Positions 17,163-26,311 are shown, counted from the stretch's first letter. The stretch is 43,322 nt of DNA from Comamonadaceae bacterium (GCA_947378785.1 CANCLK010000020.1:1-43322), one strand, 5' to 3'. Made by a program: numbers and translations. Notes: generated by a model not told the origin, from the sequence alone.

Positions 17163-18317
17163 TTAAATAATGACCAGCTCAGCGCGCAGGCTGCCCGAGC
17201 TTTTGAGGGCTTCCAGAATCGCGATGAGCGCCGATGGCGTGGCACCCACTTGGTTGACCGCATCGACAATTTGCCGCAGATCCACACCGGGCTGGAACAA
17301 GAACATAGGCTTGTTCGGCTCACTGACTTTGATGTCGACGTTTTGCACGGCGGTGGTCTGCCCTTGCGAGAAAGCACCGGGCTGGGAGACGTCGTTGGTG
17401 GCGGTGATCGCTACAGAAATAGTGCCGTGCGACACAGCCGCAGCCGTGACGCGCACGTTGCGGCTAATCACCACCGTGCCCGTGCGTGAGTTGATGACAA
17501 CGCGTGCCGGCGGATCGCCAGGCAGCACGTCGAGGTTTTCAATCATGCTCATGAAGGCGACGCGCTGGCTAAGGTCTTGCGGGGCGCGAATCGAGATCGA
17601 CACGGCGTCGAGGGCATTAGCAACGTCTGAGCCAAAGCGGCCATTGATGGCGTTGATGATGGCTGTGGTGGTGGTGAAGTCGCTCTCGCGCACGTTCAAA
17701 ATGAGTTGTTCAGCCGTGGCAAATGGGTTCTCAACGATTCTTTCAACCGTCGCACCGGCAGGCACGCGCGCAGAGGTGGGCACGCCGATGGCGACCTTTG
17801 AGCCAGCAGCGTTAGCGTCAATGCCCGTCGTGGTTAAAGAGCCTTGCGCGAGCGCATAAATTTCACCATCAACACCGCGCAAGCTGGTCAGCACCAAGTT
17901 GCCACCACGCAAGCTGGCGGCCTTGCCGATGGCGGAGACGTTGATGTCAATTTTTTGACCGGGCTTGGCGAAGCCGGGTAATTCAGCCGTGACCATGACG
18001 GCCGCAGCATTTTTCAGGTCGACCTTGCCGGCGTTGGCTGCTGTGTCGAAGTCCGACAACGGACCTTCCAGACTCACACCCAATCGGCTCAACATGGCCT
18101 TCATGCTTTGCGTGGTGAAGGACACGTCAGCACCGTCGCCGGTGCCCTGCAAACCAACCACTAAACCGTAGCCCACCAGTTGGTTGCTGCGCATGGCGGC
18201 AACGCTGGCGAGGTCCTTCACGCGGTCAGCGTGCGCAGCATGGGGTGCCAGCGCAGCGGCCAAGGCCAAAGCGCCAAGCAAGCCATGCAGCAAGGACGAA
18301 AACGTTTTATTGATCAT
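17163..18317 (-). CDS. flgI: Flagellar P-ring protein FlgI
   Basis: A 384-residue periplasmic protein. An N-terminal signal peptide (LLGALALAAALAPHAAHA) is followed by the highly conserved DRVKDLASVAAMRSNQLVGYGLVVGLQGTGDG. The C-terminus has DLRQIVDAVNQVGATPSALIAILEALKSSGSL, also typical. FlgI forms the ring around the rod in the peptidoglycan layer. The start used is the ATG at 18317, which gives a compact signal peptide; a TTG seven codons upstream is open but unsupported. Two REP-like palindromes separate it from flgH. Confidence 0.95.
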   Translation of the reverse strand: MINKTFSSLLHGLLGALALAAALAPHAAHADRVKDLASVAAMRSNQLVGYGLVVGLQGTGDGADVSFTTQSMKAMLSRLGVSLEGPLSDFDTAANAGKVDLKNAAAVMVTAELPGFAKPGQKIDINVSAIGKAASLRGGNLVLTSLRGVDGEIYALAQGSLTTTGIDANAAGSKVAIGVPTSARVPAGATVERIVENPFATAEQLILNVRESDFTTTTAIINAINGRFGSDVANALDAVSISIRAPQDLSQRVAFMSMIENLDVLPGDPPARVVINSRTGTVVISRNVRVTAAAVSHGTISVAITATNDVSQPGAFSQGQTTAVQNVDIKVSEPNKPMFLFQPGVDLRQIVDAVNQVGATPSALIAILEALKSSGSLRAELVII

Positions 18318-18347
18318 GAAGGCAGTCGGTTCTAGCAAACAAAGGCT

Positions 18348-18424
18348 TCGTCAGTGCGAGCGCAGCACGGCAATCCATCACCGCGCGCCTCAAAGATGGA
18401 TGGCCGCGCTTCGCTCGCCATGAC
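18348..18424. repeat. REP-like palindrome 3
   Basis: An imperfect inverted repeat of the same family (GCGAGCGCAGCACGGCAATC ... GATGGATGGCCGCGC) lies in the flgH-flgI gap, just upstream of the flgI start. Confidence 0.8.
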
Positions 18425-18434
18425 GGGAGGGGCT

Positions 18435-18517
18435 TCGTCATTGCGAGCGCAGCGCGGCAATTCATGCCAGCGAAGCTCGACGATGGATCGCCACGGCCCA
18501 TGGCCTCGCGATGACGG
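18435..18517. repeat. REP-like palindrome 4
   Basis: Second copy in the same flgH-flgI gap, separated from copy 3 by about 10 bp. The right arm is more degenerate (GGCCTCGCGATGACGG). Two adjacent hairpins in the transcript could reduce expression of flgI relative to flgH or protect the upstream RNA. Confidence 0.75.
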
Positions 18518-18558
18518 GAGTGTGAAATTTTTTGCAAAATCTTGATCTCTAAGATGGC

Positions 18559-19245
18559 TCAAAAAGGCCAGAGCTTGAGCAGCGCACTGGTACCCCAGCC
18601 GGCGCGCGTGGCGGCAGCCAGGTCACCGGTACCGCGGTACGTGATTTGGGCATTGACCAGCCGGCGCGACTGCACCATGTTGTTGGGCGAAATGTCTTCT
18701 GGACGAATCACGCCCGCAACCTGAATCACTTCTGTGCCTTCAGACAGCGCCAACTGTTTTTCGCCGCGCAGCACGAGGTTGCCATTCGGCAGTACATCGA
18801 CCACGGTGACGGACACGGCACCTGTCAGACTGGCTTTTTGGTCAGCTGTTCCGACGCCGGTGCTGGTGGTCTTGCCACCGTCCAGTTTGGGGGCGCCTAG
18901 CAAACCGCCCATCTTGGCGGCAGACGCCAGCAGGCCACCCGGCATGACATCGTTGGTGGAGTCACGGCTGACGTTGTTGTTTTGCGTGCGCGCTGCCTGT
19001 GTGGCTTCGTTGAGCACGACGGTGATGACATCACCCACCTGAAAATTACGGCTCCGGCCGAACCAGTTGTCGCTGACGCGGCTGACATAAATGCCACCGG
19101 TGGCTTGACGAGCGCGTTCGGTCTGCAAGGGATACACAGGCGCAAACTCTGGCGTATGCGCCAGCGGCTGCGGCGGCACCACAGAGCAAGCACCCAGCAA
19201 AAGCAAGGGCAGCGCGATAACAAGGAGGCGGCTCACGGCGTGCAT
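18559..19245 (-). CDS. flgH: Flagellar L-ring lipoprotein FlgH
   Basis: A 228-residue outer-membrane lipoprotein. The signal sequence ends in the lipobox LLGAC, with Cys at residue 20. Conserved FlgH segments include NFQVGDVITVVLNEAT, PNGNLVLRGEKQLAL and VIRPEDISPNNMVQSRRLVNAQITYRG. FlgH forms the outer-membrane bushing. The start ATG at 19245 overlaps the flgG stop by one base (TGATG), so it is translationally coupled to flgG; a GTG one codon earlier is also open. Confidence 0.95.
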   Translation of the reverse strand: MHAVSRLLVIALPLLLLGACSVVPPQPLAHTPEFAPVYPLQTERARQATGGIYVSRVSDNWFGRSRNFQVGDVITVVLNEATQAARTQNNNVSRDSTNDVMPGGLLASAAKMGGLLGAPKLDGGKTTSTGVGTADQKASLTGAVSVTVVDVLPNGNLVLRGEKQLALSEGTEVIQVAGVIRPEDISPNNMVQSRRLVNAQITYRGTGDLAAATRAGWGTSALLKLWPF

Positions 19246-20027
19246 CACATGTTGTTGTTGAGGAAGCGCAGCATGCCGTCAACGGCCGAGATCGCCTTGG
19301 AGTTGATCTCGTAGGCACGCTGGGTCTCGATCATGTTGACCATCTCTTCGACCACGTTGACGTTGGACGCCTCGAGCGATCCTTGCATCAGCGTACCGGC
19401 ACCGTTCAGCCCGGGCTGCAACACCTGCGGTGCGCCACTGGCTGGGGTTTCTTTCAGCTGGTTTTGGCCCATGGACTGCAAACCACTCGGGTTCACAAAA
19501 CGGGCCAGCTGCAATTGACCAATAGTTTGAGCACCGCCCGCAGCGAGTTCAATGGACACCGTGCCGTCACGACCGATGGTCACGCTGGTGGCGGTGTTGG
19601 GAATGGTGATGGCCGGTTGCAGCAATGCGCCGCTAGAGTTCACCACCTGCCCTGTCGCCGACAGCTTGAAGCCGCCGTCGCGCGTGTAGGCAATGGTGCC
19701 GTCTGACTTGGCAATCTGAAAGTAACCCTCGCCCGCAATCGCCATGTCGAGCGGATTCTGCGTGTTGACGAGTGCGCCTTGGGCGTGCAGCTTTTCTGTG
19801 GCCACCACACGCACGCCAGTGCCGAGCATCATGCCGGTGGGAGCTTGTGCGTTGACATCGGTCTGGCCACCCGCTTGGCGAATGTTTTGGTAAAGCATGT
19901 CTTCGAACACAGCGCGGTCGCGCTTGAAGCCCGTGGTGTTCACGTTGGCCAGGTTGTTCGAGATCACGTTCATGCGCGTTTGCTGCGCGTCGAGGCCCGT
20001 TTTGGCCACCCACATTGATGCATCCAT
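19245..20027 (-). CDS. flgG: Distal rod protein FlgG
   Basis: A 260-residue protein of exactly the family length. It has the N-terminal rod motif (LDAQQTRMNVISNNLANVNTTGFKRDRAVFEDMLYQ) and the C-terminal motif (NVVEEMVNMIETQRAYEINSKAISAVDGMLRFLNN). FlgG builds the distal rod that crosses the P and L rings. It lies between flgF (44-bp gap) and flgH (coupled). Confidence 0.97.
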   Translation of the reverse strand: MDASMWVAKTGLDAQQTRMNVISNNLANVNTTGFKRDRAVFEDMLYQNIRQAGGQTDVNAQAPTGMMLGTGVRVVATEKLHAQGALVNTQNPLDMAIAGEGYFQIAKSDGTIAYTRDGGFKLSATGQVVNSSGALLQPAITIPNTATSVTIGRDGTVSIELAAGGAQTIGQLQLARFVNPSGLQSMGQNQLKETPASGAPQVLQPGLNGAGTLMQGSLEASNVNVVEEMVNMIETQRAYEINSKAISAVDGMLRFLNNNM

Positions 20028-20071
20028 ATCAGCTCCTTCTGTCGTTTGTTGCGTTCAGGCTGCGCACTGCG

Positions 20072-20833
20072 TCAGCCTAGTTTCATCATGGTGGCGCCGG
20101 ATTCGTCGACGGTCTTGCTCTCTTTAATGTTCCGAACCTGGTGCTCAAAAGAGCGGCTCTGGTCCATCAGCTTGACCATGACTTCCATGGCGTTGACGTT
20201 GCTGCCTTCCAGCGCCTTAGAGGTGAGAGAGGGGGTGACGCCACTGTCGACGATGTCACCACCGAGCTTTCCAACCGGTCCAAACAAACCATCAATGCGA
20301 CGTTCTAGCGGCGTTTTAGTAGCATCACGCATCAACATGCGGTCAATCAAAATAGGCTGGGCGACACCGACCTGCGCGCGGTCAATGGCATAGACCGAGC
20401 CATCAGGATTGATAGAAACTTCTAGGCCCGGCGGAATGGTGATGGCGCCACCGGCCTGCCCGCGCACCACTTGACGGGCGCTGTTTTCAAGGACACCCGC
20501 GGTGTTGACACGCAAATCCCCACGCCGTGTAAAAGCCAACTCGCCATTGGGCGCAGTAACACCCAGCACCGTCGCATCATTCATGGCGACATCCATGGCG
20601 CGGCCGGTGGCCATGATCGAGCCCGGCTTGAGCTGAATCACGTCGGAACTCATGGACTGTGGCTGCAAGCGGGACGTGAAGCCGGGGCCTTCAACCTTGA
20701 TCGAGCGCATGGCCACTTCGTAGCTGCGCTTGAAACCAATGGTGGTCACATTCGCCAGCTCGTTGGTGGTCATTTGGCGCGACAGGCGCTGCTCGTTGAT
20801 GGCAGCAGCGGCGTTAAAGGCAAGACGGTCCAT
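20072..20833 (-). CDS. flgF: Proximal rod protein FlgF
   Basis: A 253-residue rod protein with the N-terminal pattern LSRQMTTNELANVTTIGFKR and the C-terminal pattern LEGSNVNAMEVMVKLMDQSRSFEHQVRNIK. Together with FlgB, FlgC and FlgG it forms the rod. Its length is normal. It lies 34 bp downstream of flgE and is the fifth gene of the flgB-led operon. Confidence 0.95.
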   Translation of the reverse strand: MDRLAFNAAAAINEQRLSRQMTTNELANVTTIGFKRSYEVAMRSIKVEGPGFTSRLQPQSMSSDVIQLKPGSIMATGRAMDVAMNDATVLGVTAPNGELAFTRRGDLRVNTAGVLENSARQVVRGQAGGAITIPPGLEVSINPDGSVYAIDRAQVGVAQPILIDRMLMRDATKTPLERRIDGLFGPVGKLGGDIVDSGVTPSLTSKALEGSNVNAMEVMVKLMDQSRSFEHQVRNIKESKTVDESGATMMKLG

Positions 20834-20867
20834 GGTGTGTTGTCAGTGTTGTTTGCTTAGGACCTTA

Positions 20868-23800
20868 TCAACCGCGAATGTTGATGATGGCCTGAGTCAT
20901 GGTGGTACTGGTCTCAATGGCTTTGGCATTGGCTTGGAAGTTACGCTGAGCGGTAATCAAGTCCACCAACTCTTGCGTCAAGTCAACGTTAGAACGTTCG
21001 GTGGCACCGGCGCGGATGGTACCGAAACCAGCGCTACCGGCGGTACCGATAATCGGGTTACCAGAAGCCGCTGAGGTCAAGAAGCTGGAGTCACCCACCT
21101 GGCGCAGGCCAGTCGGATTAGAGAAGTTAACCAGCAAAATTTTAGCCAGCGACTTTTGCGTACCGTTCGAATAACTGGCACTGACCAGACCGTCATTGCC
21201 AATGGTCACACCCACCAAGTCACCCTCTGGTGCACCGTCCTGGGTCTGCGACAACACCGCAAACGGTGAGGTGTACTGGGTCGATTTGGAGTAATCGATG
21301 TTGATGGTCAAAGCACCCTTACCGTCTTGGAGGAAGACCGTTTCGAGTTGTGCGCCAGCCAGTGGGGAAACAAGTTTGCCGCCAGTGTCGAATGTCAGCT
21401 CACCCTTGTCCAAATAAATGGGGGTCCATTTAGGTGCTGTGACGAAGCCATCACCGCTGGTGGTTTCTTTGCCTTGTGCATCGATGTAAACCAGCTTACC
21501 TGTTGCGTCCGTGCTCTGCGTTGGGCGGATCCAGGTGGAGGTAGCACCTTGACCATTTTGAGATTCCTCTAAACCCCAAGGACCTTTGCCCGTTACCTTG
21601 ATAAAGGAGTTGGAAGTTGCCGTTGAAGACGTGAAAGTGAATCTTTGTGCGGTGTTGTCAAAGTCGACCTTGACGCCACTGACTGACTTGCCACTGCTGT
21701 CAGCCAACAAGTTGATCTGGTTTTGCAACTCTTTCTTGAAACCGTCAAGCGAATATTCAGGGCCCACCGGGATCGTCACAGTGCCGCTCACATCATCAAC
21801 TGTCACGATAAACGTGTTGTTGTCGGCGCTGACGGAGAAGTTGTTCTTCATGTTGATCGACGGCGAAGTGCCGTAGGCAACAGCGGGGGTCGAGGCAACA
21901 CCGCGCAGAGAAAGCGTTGACGCAGTGACTGCGTCAGTCTTCAGACCGAAAATGCTGGTCGCCAACGGGTTGATGCCCGCATTGTTCGTCACGGTACCCG
22001 TGTTGTCGAGTGGCGTGATAGAGATGGTTGACTTGTCACCGGTCGTGCCTGATGAAAAGATGAAATTTTTAGTACCGGTGTTGTAGGTCACCAGCATGCC
22101 GAAGCGCTGATCCGACTGTGGTCGAATAAACGTATCACTGTTTGGCGTCACTTGATTGGCCATCAGGCCATCTGAGCCAAGAAGCGTGGCTGCAGAAGTC
22201 AAACCCATCACGGGGTTGGCTGGGTCCGAGCTGATCTTGATAACCCGTGGCACAGCAAGAGGAGCAACATACGTGTCGACAAATTTGAAGCTACGCCCCG
22301 CCGCATCGTAAGACACGGTGAGATTCATGTTGGCAGCGTCAAGTTTCGATTGCATGGCCGTGACAACTGCTTCAGTCGTCATTTTTGCAGGAAGCGCGCC
22401 GACGGTTGAATTCAGCGTTGGACCAAAATCAAAACTCCGGAGGGTCCCATCGACGGTCAGGGAGAATTTGGAACCCGTGCCGTCGGTTGGCAATTCAAAA
22501 TAACGCTCATCGCCAAACTTATTGCTGAGATAGTTCGTCAACGCTGCAGCGATCTGTGTACCGTTCAAAGGGGTTGAACTTTTTTGTAAAAAGCTCATGT
22601 CCACATTCACAGAGCTGCCATCCACTTCAATCTTGAAGAGATTCTTCAAACTCGGAAGTGGAGCGGCACCATCAAGTACTGCATCGGAAGCAGCTTTTCC
22701 CGCTGCGGCGATGTAGGCGGTAGATGTATCAACTCCGACTTGATTGATGTATGCGGTAGATGCAAGTGCGCCAGCATTGGTGATGTATGCGGCTGAAGCT
22801 GTTGCAGCGGCAGCATCTTGGACAGCAATATAAGCGGCTGAACTGGAAGCGGTGGCACCAGCGGTTACGAGCGTTGCGGATGTAATCCTAGCTGCAGCAC
22901 CAGCTAAAGCGGCGCCAGGAGTATCAGTCGAATGAGCCGTAAGGTAGGCGTCATAAGCAGTGACATAAGCCGCATCGCGGGCAGCTGAATAAGCGGCTGT
23001 GGGAGCGGCGGTCAGGCCTGCAGCGGCCAAAGTGGCAGTCGACGTCCTAGCCGTTGTACCGGCAGATGCGGCTGTAGCGGCAGTGGCTCCCCCCGCAATG
23101 GATGCGTTGTAGGCAACGGTGTAAGCAGCATCTTGGACAGCAACATAAGCGGCTGAACTTGCGGCAGTCAGGCCTGCAGCGGCCAAAGTGGCAGTCGACG
23201 TCCTGGCCGCTGTACCGGCTAGAGCCTTTGCAGAAGCGTTGCCCGTGTCAGCGTTGTAGGCACTGGTATAGGCAACATCTTGGACGGCAACATAAGCTGC
23301 GGCACCAGCGGCTGTCAGACCAGCCGCGGCCAAAGTAGCTGTCGATGTTCTAGCCGTTGTAGCGGCACCAGCGGCACCGTTCAACGTGGCAGTCGTAGCC
23401 CTAGCCGTTGTAGCCACGACAGCAGCAGCCAGAAGAGTCGCTGTTGAGGCCTTAGCCGCAGCAACCGCATCTGCAAGTGCCAAGGCTCCCGCGCCACTTC
23501 CCGTAGCGGTAATTGCATTGGCTGAGGCAGTGGCTGCATTACCCACGACGAGCGCTCTAGCCGCAACTGCCGTGGCGGTTTGAGTCGCCAGCAAGTCGCT
23601 GAAGTCCACTCCCGCTGCAAGATTTGTCGGCACGGTCGAACTGGTGATACTGGCGGGCACGGACACCTGTGTGTCGGTCAATTGATTGAGCGAAAATTTC
23701 TGTGTCTTGGTGTTGTTGGTCAAATAGTCTTTGACCAAGCTGTACGGCTCGGTCACACCGTATTGATTAACGTAAATCGGCTCTTTGTTCGAATCCGATG

Positions 23801-24515
23801 CCTGCATCAAAGAGGCCTTCACTTCGTCTGTACCAATGTACACATTGGTCTGCCATTTATTGAACGGGCTGGCTTGGGTGGCGTTTTGCGTTTTGACGTA
23901 ATAAATCGTGGCCAGGTAGCCGTTACCACCTTGGTCATACACGGTCAGTGCCGTACTTTTGTTGTAGCTGGCAGGGTTGGTCCGGCTGAACGGTTCGGTG
24001 ATGACCTTGGCATCCGCCGGGAAGTTGACACCCAACTGCACCAATGACGTTTGCTTAGCTTCACCCACCGTGGTCTGGGGAATGGTCAGCACCACACGGT
24101 CATTCACGTTAGCGCTACCGGTCGAGTCAACCGTTGCCGCCATGAGTCGCTGCCCGGCTGAGTTGACCACGTTGAACTGTCCGTTCAACGTGAAAGCACC
24201 GTTGCGGGTGTAGACGTCTTGCAGGCCGTCGGCAGATTTGAGCGGGAAGAAACCGTCGCCGGAAATGGCCAAGTCAAGGGTGTTCGATGAGAACGAAATA
24301 TTGCCCTGGCTAAATTCCTGGCTCACCTGCTTCAGCGACACGCCCTGACCGATCGCGCTGGAAGATTTTTGCAGCGGTGATGTGGCGAAAATGTCGCCGA
24401 AGTCAGCGCGTGAACGCTTGAAGCCGGTGGTGCCCACGTTGGCGATGTTGTTACTGGTCACGCCCAGCTGTGCAGAGGCGGAATTCAGTCCGGTCAGAGA
24501 GGTATAAAAAGACAT
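20868..24515 (-). CDS. flgE: Flagellar hook protein FlgE with a very large Ala-rich repeat insert
   Basis: A 1215-residue hook subunit; family members mostly have 400-700. The N-terminus (MSFYTSLTGLNSASAQLGVTSNNIANVGTTGFKRSRADF) and C-terminus (NVDLTQELVDLITAQRNFQANAKAIETSTTMTQAIINIRG) are canonical D0 regions. Domains with DKGELTFDTGGKLVSP and AGQRLMAATVD are also typical. From about residue 310 to 620 lies an insert made mostly of Ala, Thr and Ser with tandem units of 49-52 residues (ARTSTATLAAAGLTAA ... AYVAVQDAAY). The insert lies between hook domains and probably faces outward. AGGAG precedes the ATG at 24515. The gene is third in the flgB operon. Confidence 0.95.
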   Translation of the reverse strand: MSFYTSLTGLNSASAQLGVTSNNIANVGTTGFKRSRADFGDIFATSPLQKSSSAIGQGVSLKQVSQEFSQGNISFSSNTLDLAISGDGFFPLKSADGLQDVYTRNGAFTLNGQFNVVNSAGQRLMAATVDSTGSANVNDRVVLTIPQTTVGEAKQTSLVQLGVNFPADAKVITEPFSRTNPASYNKSTALTVYDQGGNGYLATIYYVKTQNATQASPFNKWQTNVYIGTDEVKASLMQASDSNKEPIYVNQYGVTEPYSLVKDYLTNNTKTQKFSLNQLTDTQVSVPASITSSTVPTNLAAGVDFSDLLATQTATAVAARALVVGNAATASANAITATGSGAGALALADAVAAAKASTATLLAAAVVATTARATTATLNGAAGAATTARTSTATLAAAGLTAAGAAAYVAVQDVAYTSAYNADTGNASAKALAGTAARTSTATLAAAGLTAASSAAYVAVQDAAYTVAYNASIAGGATAATAASAGTTARTSTATLAAAGLTAAPTAAYSAARDAAYVTAYDAYLTAHSTDTPGAALAGAAARITSATLVTAGATASSSAAYIAVQDAAAATASAAYITNAGALASTAYINQVGVDTSTAYIAAAGKAASDAVLDGAAPLPSLKNLFKIEVDGSSVNVDMSFLQKSSTPLNGTQIAAALTNYLSNKFGDERYFELPTDGTGSKFSLTVDGTLRSFDFGPTLNSTVGALPAKMTTEAVVTAMQSKLDAANMNLTVSYDAAGRSFKFVDTYVAPLAVPRVIKISSDPANPVMGLTSAATLLGSDGLMANQVTPNSDTFIRPQSDQRFGMLVTYNTGTKNFIFSSGTTGDKSTISITPLDNTGTVTNNAGINPLATSIFGLKTDAVTASTLSLRGVASTPAVAYGTSPSINMKNNFSVSADNNTFIVTVDDVSGTVTIPVGPEYSLDGFKKELQNQINLLADSSGKSVSGVKVDFDNTAQRFTFTSSTATSNSFIKVTGKGPWGLEESQNGQGATSTWIRPTQSTDATGKLVYIDAQGKETTSGDGFVTAPKWTPIYLDKGELTFDTGGKLVSPLAGAQLETVFLQDGKGALTINIDYSKSTQYTSPFAVLSQTQDGAPEGDLVGVTIGNDGLVSASYSNGTQKSLAKILLVNFSNPTGLRQVGDSSFLTSAASGNPIIGTAGSAGFGTIRAGATERSNVDLTQELVDLITAQRNFQANAKAIETSTTMTQAIINIRG
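22650..23600 (-). repeat. Tandem repeats inside flgE
   Basis: DNA-level repeats encode the Ala-rich FlgE insert. A 38-bp block at 23011-23048 is identical at 23167-23204 (156-bp offset, 52 codons). It recurs with several changes at 23314-23351 (147-bp offset, 49 codons). More degenerate copies lie on both sides. The offsets are multiples of three, so copy-number change would keep the reading frame. Confidence 0.9.
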
Positions 24516-24560
24516 TCAGGGCTCCTGGAAATCTGGGTACTTGAAACTGGGGGCGGCGCT

Positions 24561-25253
24561 TTAGCTGCCAATGCGTTTGACGTTTGACAACGGGACGCTG
24601 AGTCCGCCGTCGACCTGCAGCATCAGTGGGCTGGCAGCGTCTACTTGACTGACACTTCGCACCGTGGCCAGTGTCTGGACAGTCGGATTCGATATGACAC
24701 CGCCGGAGTTGATCGTGGCTTTGAAGCTGTAGGTGCCGTCGGCCACAGGGTTCCCCGTGGAACTCATGCCGTCCCAGGTGAGGGTCAGTGCGCCAGGGGG
24801 TTGTGCGCCGGCAATCTGCTCACGGACCAAGTTACCTTGGCTGTCAAATACTTGAAGCGTCATGCCGTCTGCGCCTGCTGGCAAGGTGATCACCCCCTGC
24901 ACTGGCTGACCACCAGACATGACAACCGGGGCACCATCAACGGCGACTTTCTTGCCAATCAATGCGGCGCCGTTCAGCATGCGGTCACCGGTCATGCTCG
25001 TCACAAAGCTGGTGAGCTGAGTCGCCATGTTGGTGGTGGCCTCCAGTTGCGAGAACTGCGCCAACTGGGCCACAAAGGCCTCGTTCTTGGTCGGGTCCAG
25101 CGGGTTCTGGTTTTGCAATTGGGTGGTGAAGAGTTTCAAAAAGTCTTGCTGCGATGCACCCGTACTGACGGCCTTGGGCTGGGCAGCGACGGACGAACTA
25201 CTTTGGATGCCGTTGGGCAGCGCGACCGGGGCCTTGGCAATGGGAGTGATCAT
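24561..25253 (-). CDS. flgD: Hook-capping scaffold protein FlgD
   Basis: A 230-residue protein. The N-terminal motif QQDFLKLFTTQLQNQNPLDPTKNEAFVAQLAQFSQLEATTNMA is the FlgD signature; the C-terminal half is the FlgD Ig/tudor-like part with LTWDGMSSTGNPVADGTYSF. FlgD caps the growing hook and leaves when the hook is complete. It is of normal length although its client FlgE is three times the usual size. It lies between flgC and flgE. Confidence 0.95.
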   Translation of the reverse strand: MITPIAKAPVALPNGIQSSSSVAAQPKAVSTGASQQDFLKLFTTQLQNQNPLDPTKNEAFVAQLAQFSQLEATTNMATQLTSFVTSMTGDRMLNGAALIGKKVAVDGAPVVMSGGQPVQGVITLPAGADGMTLQVFDSQGNLVREQIAGAQPPGALTLTWDGMSSTGNPVADGTYSFKATINSGGVISNPTVQTLATVRSVSQVDAASPLMLQVDGGLSVPLSNVKRIGS

Positions 25254-25307
25254 GGTTGGGTCCTGCTTATGTATCTGGTGAGGGCGTGTGCATCAGCGTC
25301 TGCTGAA

Positions 25308-25733
25308 TCAGGCCTTGGTGATTTCGAGGGTGCGCATCATCAACTGGCGCGCGGTGTTGATGACTTCGACGTTGTTTTGGTAAGAGCGTGAGGCGGCCAT
25401 CATGTCGACCATCTCGCCCATTTCATTGACGTTAGACGTGAAGACATAGCCCTCTTTGTCGGCCAGCGGGTTACCCGGGTCGAGCAAGCGGCGAACGGGG
25501 GTTGGGTCATCTTTGATTTCTTGAACCTTGACGCCGCCCTGATAAGAGCCGTCTTGCGGTGCCAGTTGCTGGTCCATGATGGACTTGAACACCGTGCGTT
25601 TGGCGCGAAAGGCGTCTTGGTCTGTTCCAGCCACCGTCCCAGCGTTGGCTAAATTGGAAGCAATGGTGTTCATGCGCACGCTCTGCGAATTCAGCGCTGA
25701 GCCGGCGATGCCGAAGATTTGATCAAGTGCCAT
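25308..25733 (-). CDS. flgC: Proximal rod protein FlgC
   Basis: A 141-residue rod protein with N-terminal FGIAGSALNSQSVRMNTIASNLANAGT and C-terminal MGEMVDMMAASRSYQNNVEVINTARQLMMRTLEI, both characteristic of FlgC. The ribosome site GGAGAT lies within the end of flgB, and the two genes are 5 bp apart. It is the second gene of the rod-hook operon. Confidence 0.95.
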   Translation of the reverse strand: MALDQIFGIAGSALNSQSVRMNTIASNLANAGTVAGTDQDAFRAKRTVFKSIMDQQLAPQDGSYQGGVKVQEIKDDPTPVRRLLDPGNPLADKEGYVFTSNVNEMGEMVDMMAASRSYQNNVEVINTARQLMMRTLEITKA

Positions 25734-25738
25734 GTGTA

Positions 25739-26122
25739 TTAATCTCCACGAAGGGCTTTGCGGATGCCACTGACGCGTTGCTCAAGAAAATTGAGCGTGG
25801 CTTGGTAGTCGGCTGCCGACTTACCGTATTTCGCCTGCTCGACGTTGAGTTCAACCGTGTTGCCGTCAAAGGCCGTGTTGAAAGGTGTGCGGTACTTGAC
25901 GTTGTCGGCAGAGCCCGCGTCGCCCTGGGCGATGTGGCCAGCCTGGGTCGTGACCATGGTGGTGTCTTGGGCCTTCTGCATGACTTGCTTGAAGTCAATG
26001 TCGCGGGCTTTGAAGTTAGGCGTGTCAGAGTTGGCGATGTTGCGCGCGAGCAGCTCCATGCGCTGACTGCGCATGCTGAGGGCTTGTGCGTGCACGCCGA
26101 GGGCATTGTCCAAAACATTCAT
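25739..26122 (-). CDS. flgB: Proximal rod protein FlgB
   Basis: A 127-residue protein with the conserved SQRMELLARNIANSDTPNFKARDIDFKQ and the C-terminal EQAKYGKSAADYQATLNFLEQRVSGIRKAL. It is the most proximal rod subunit and the first gene of the long flgB-flgL unit. The ATG at 26122 follows AAAGGTCAGG. A sigma-54 promoter lies about 105 bp upstream. Confidence 0.95.
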   Translation of the reverse strand: MNVLDNALGVHAQALSMRSQRMELLARNIANSDTPNFKARDIDFKQVMQKAQDTTMVTTQAGHIAQGDAGSADNVKYRTPFNTAFDGNTVELNVEQAKYGKSAADYQATLNFLEQRVSGIRKALRGD

Positions 26123-26226
26123 CGCCTGACCTTTCCATCGATTGCCGTCACTGAGTGACTGCGGTTTGATTCGCTTGCCGGTTTACCGACACGTCCTGCC
26201 TTGTATAGGGGCTACAGGCTTGTTAC

Positions 26227-26242
26227 AGCAAAACCTGTGCCA
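26227..26242 (-). promoter_or_regulatory. Sigma-54 (-24/-12) promoter of the flgB operon
   Basis: On the minus strand the sequence TGGCACAGGTTTTGCT matches the sigma-54 consensus TGGCACG-N4-TTGCT at every position but one, with the required 10 bp between GG and GC. Transcription would start near 26216, giving a leader of about 94 nt before flgB. It needs an activator ATPase, of which one is encoded at 33468-34619. Confidence 0.85.
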
Positions 26243-26291
26243 TGAGTTCATTGCCGCTTTTTTGACTCTGCACCGAACTGAGTTGCCGGCA

Positions 26292-26311
26292 AGCGGCAAG
26301 ACCTTGCCGCT
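26292..26311. promoter_or_regulatory. Candidate upstream activator site of the flgB promoter
   Basis: A perfect palindrome (AGCGGCAAG-AC-CTTGCCGCT) is centred about 85 bp upstream of the predicted flgB transcription start, a usual place for enhancer sites of sigma-54 activators. Two further TGCCGC half-sites follow at 26318-26332. The GCGGCA core is also the unit repeated at 52-87. The identity of the binding protein is inferred. Confidence 0.45.
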
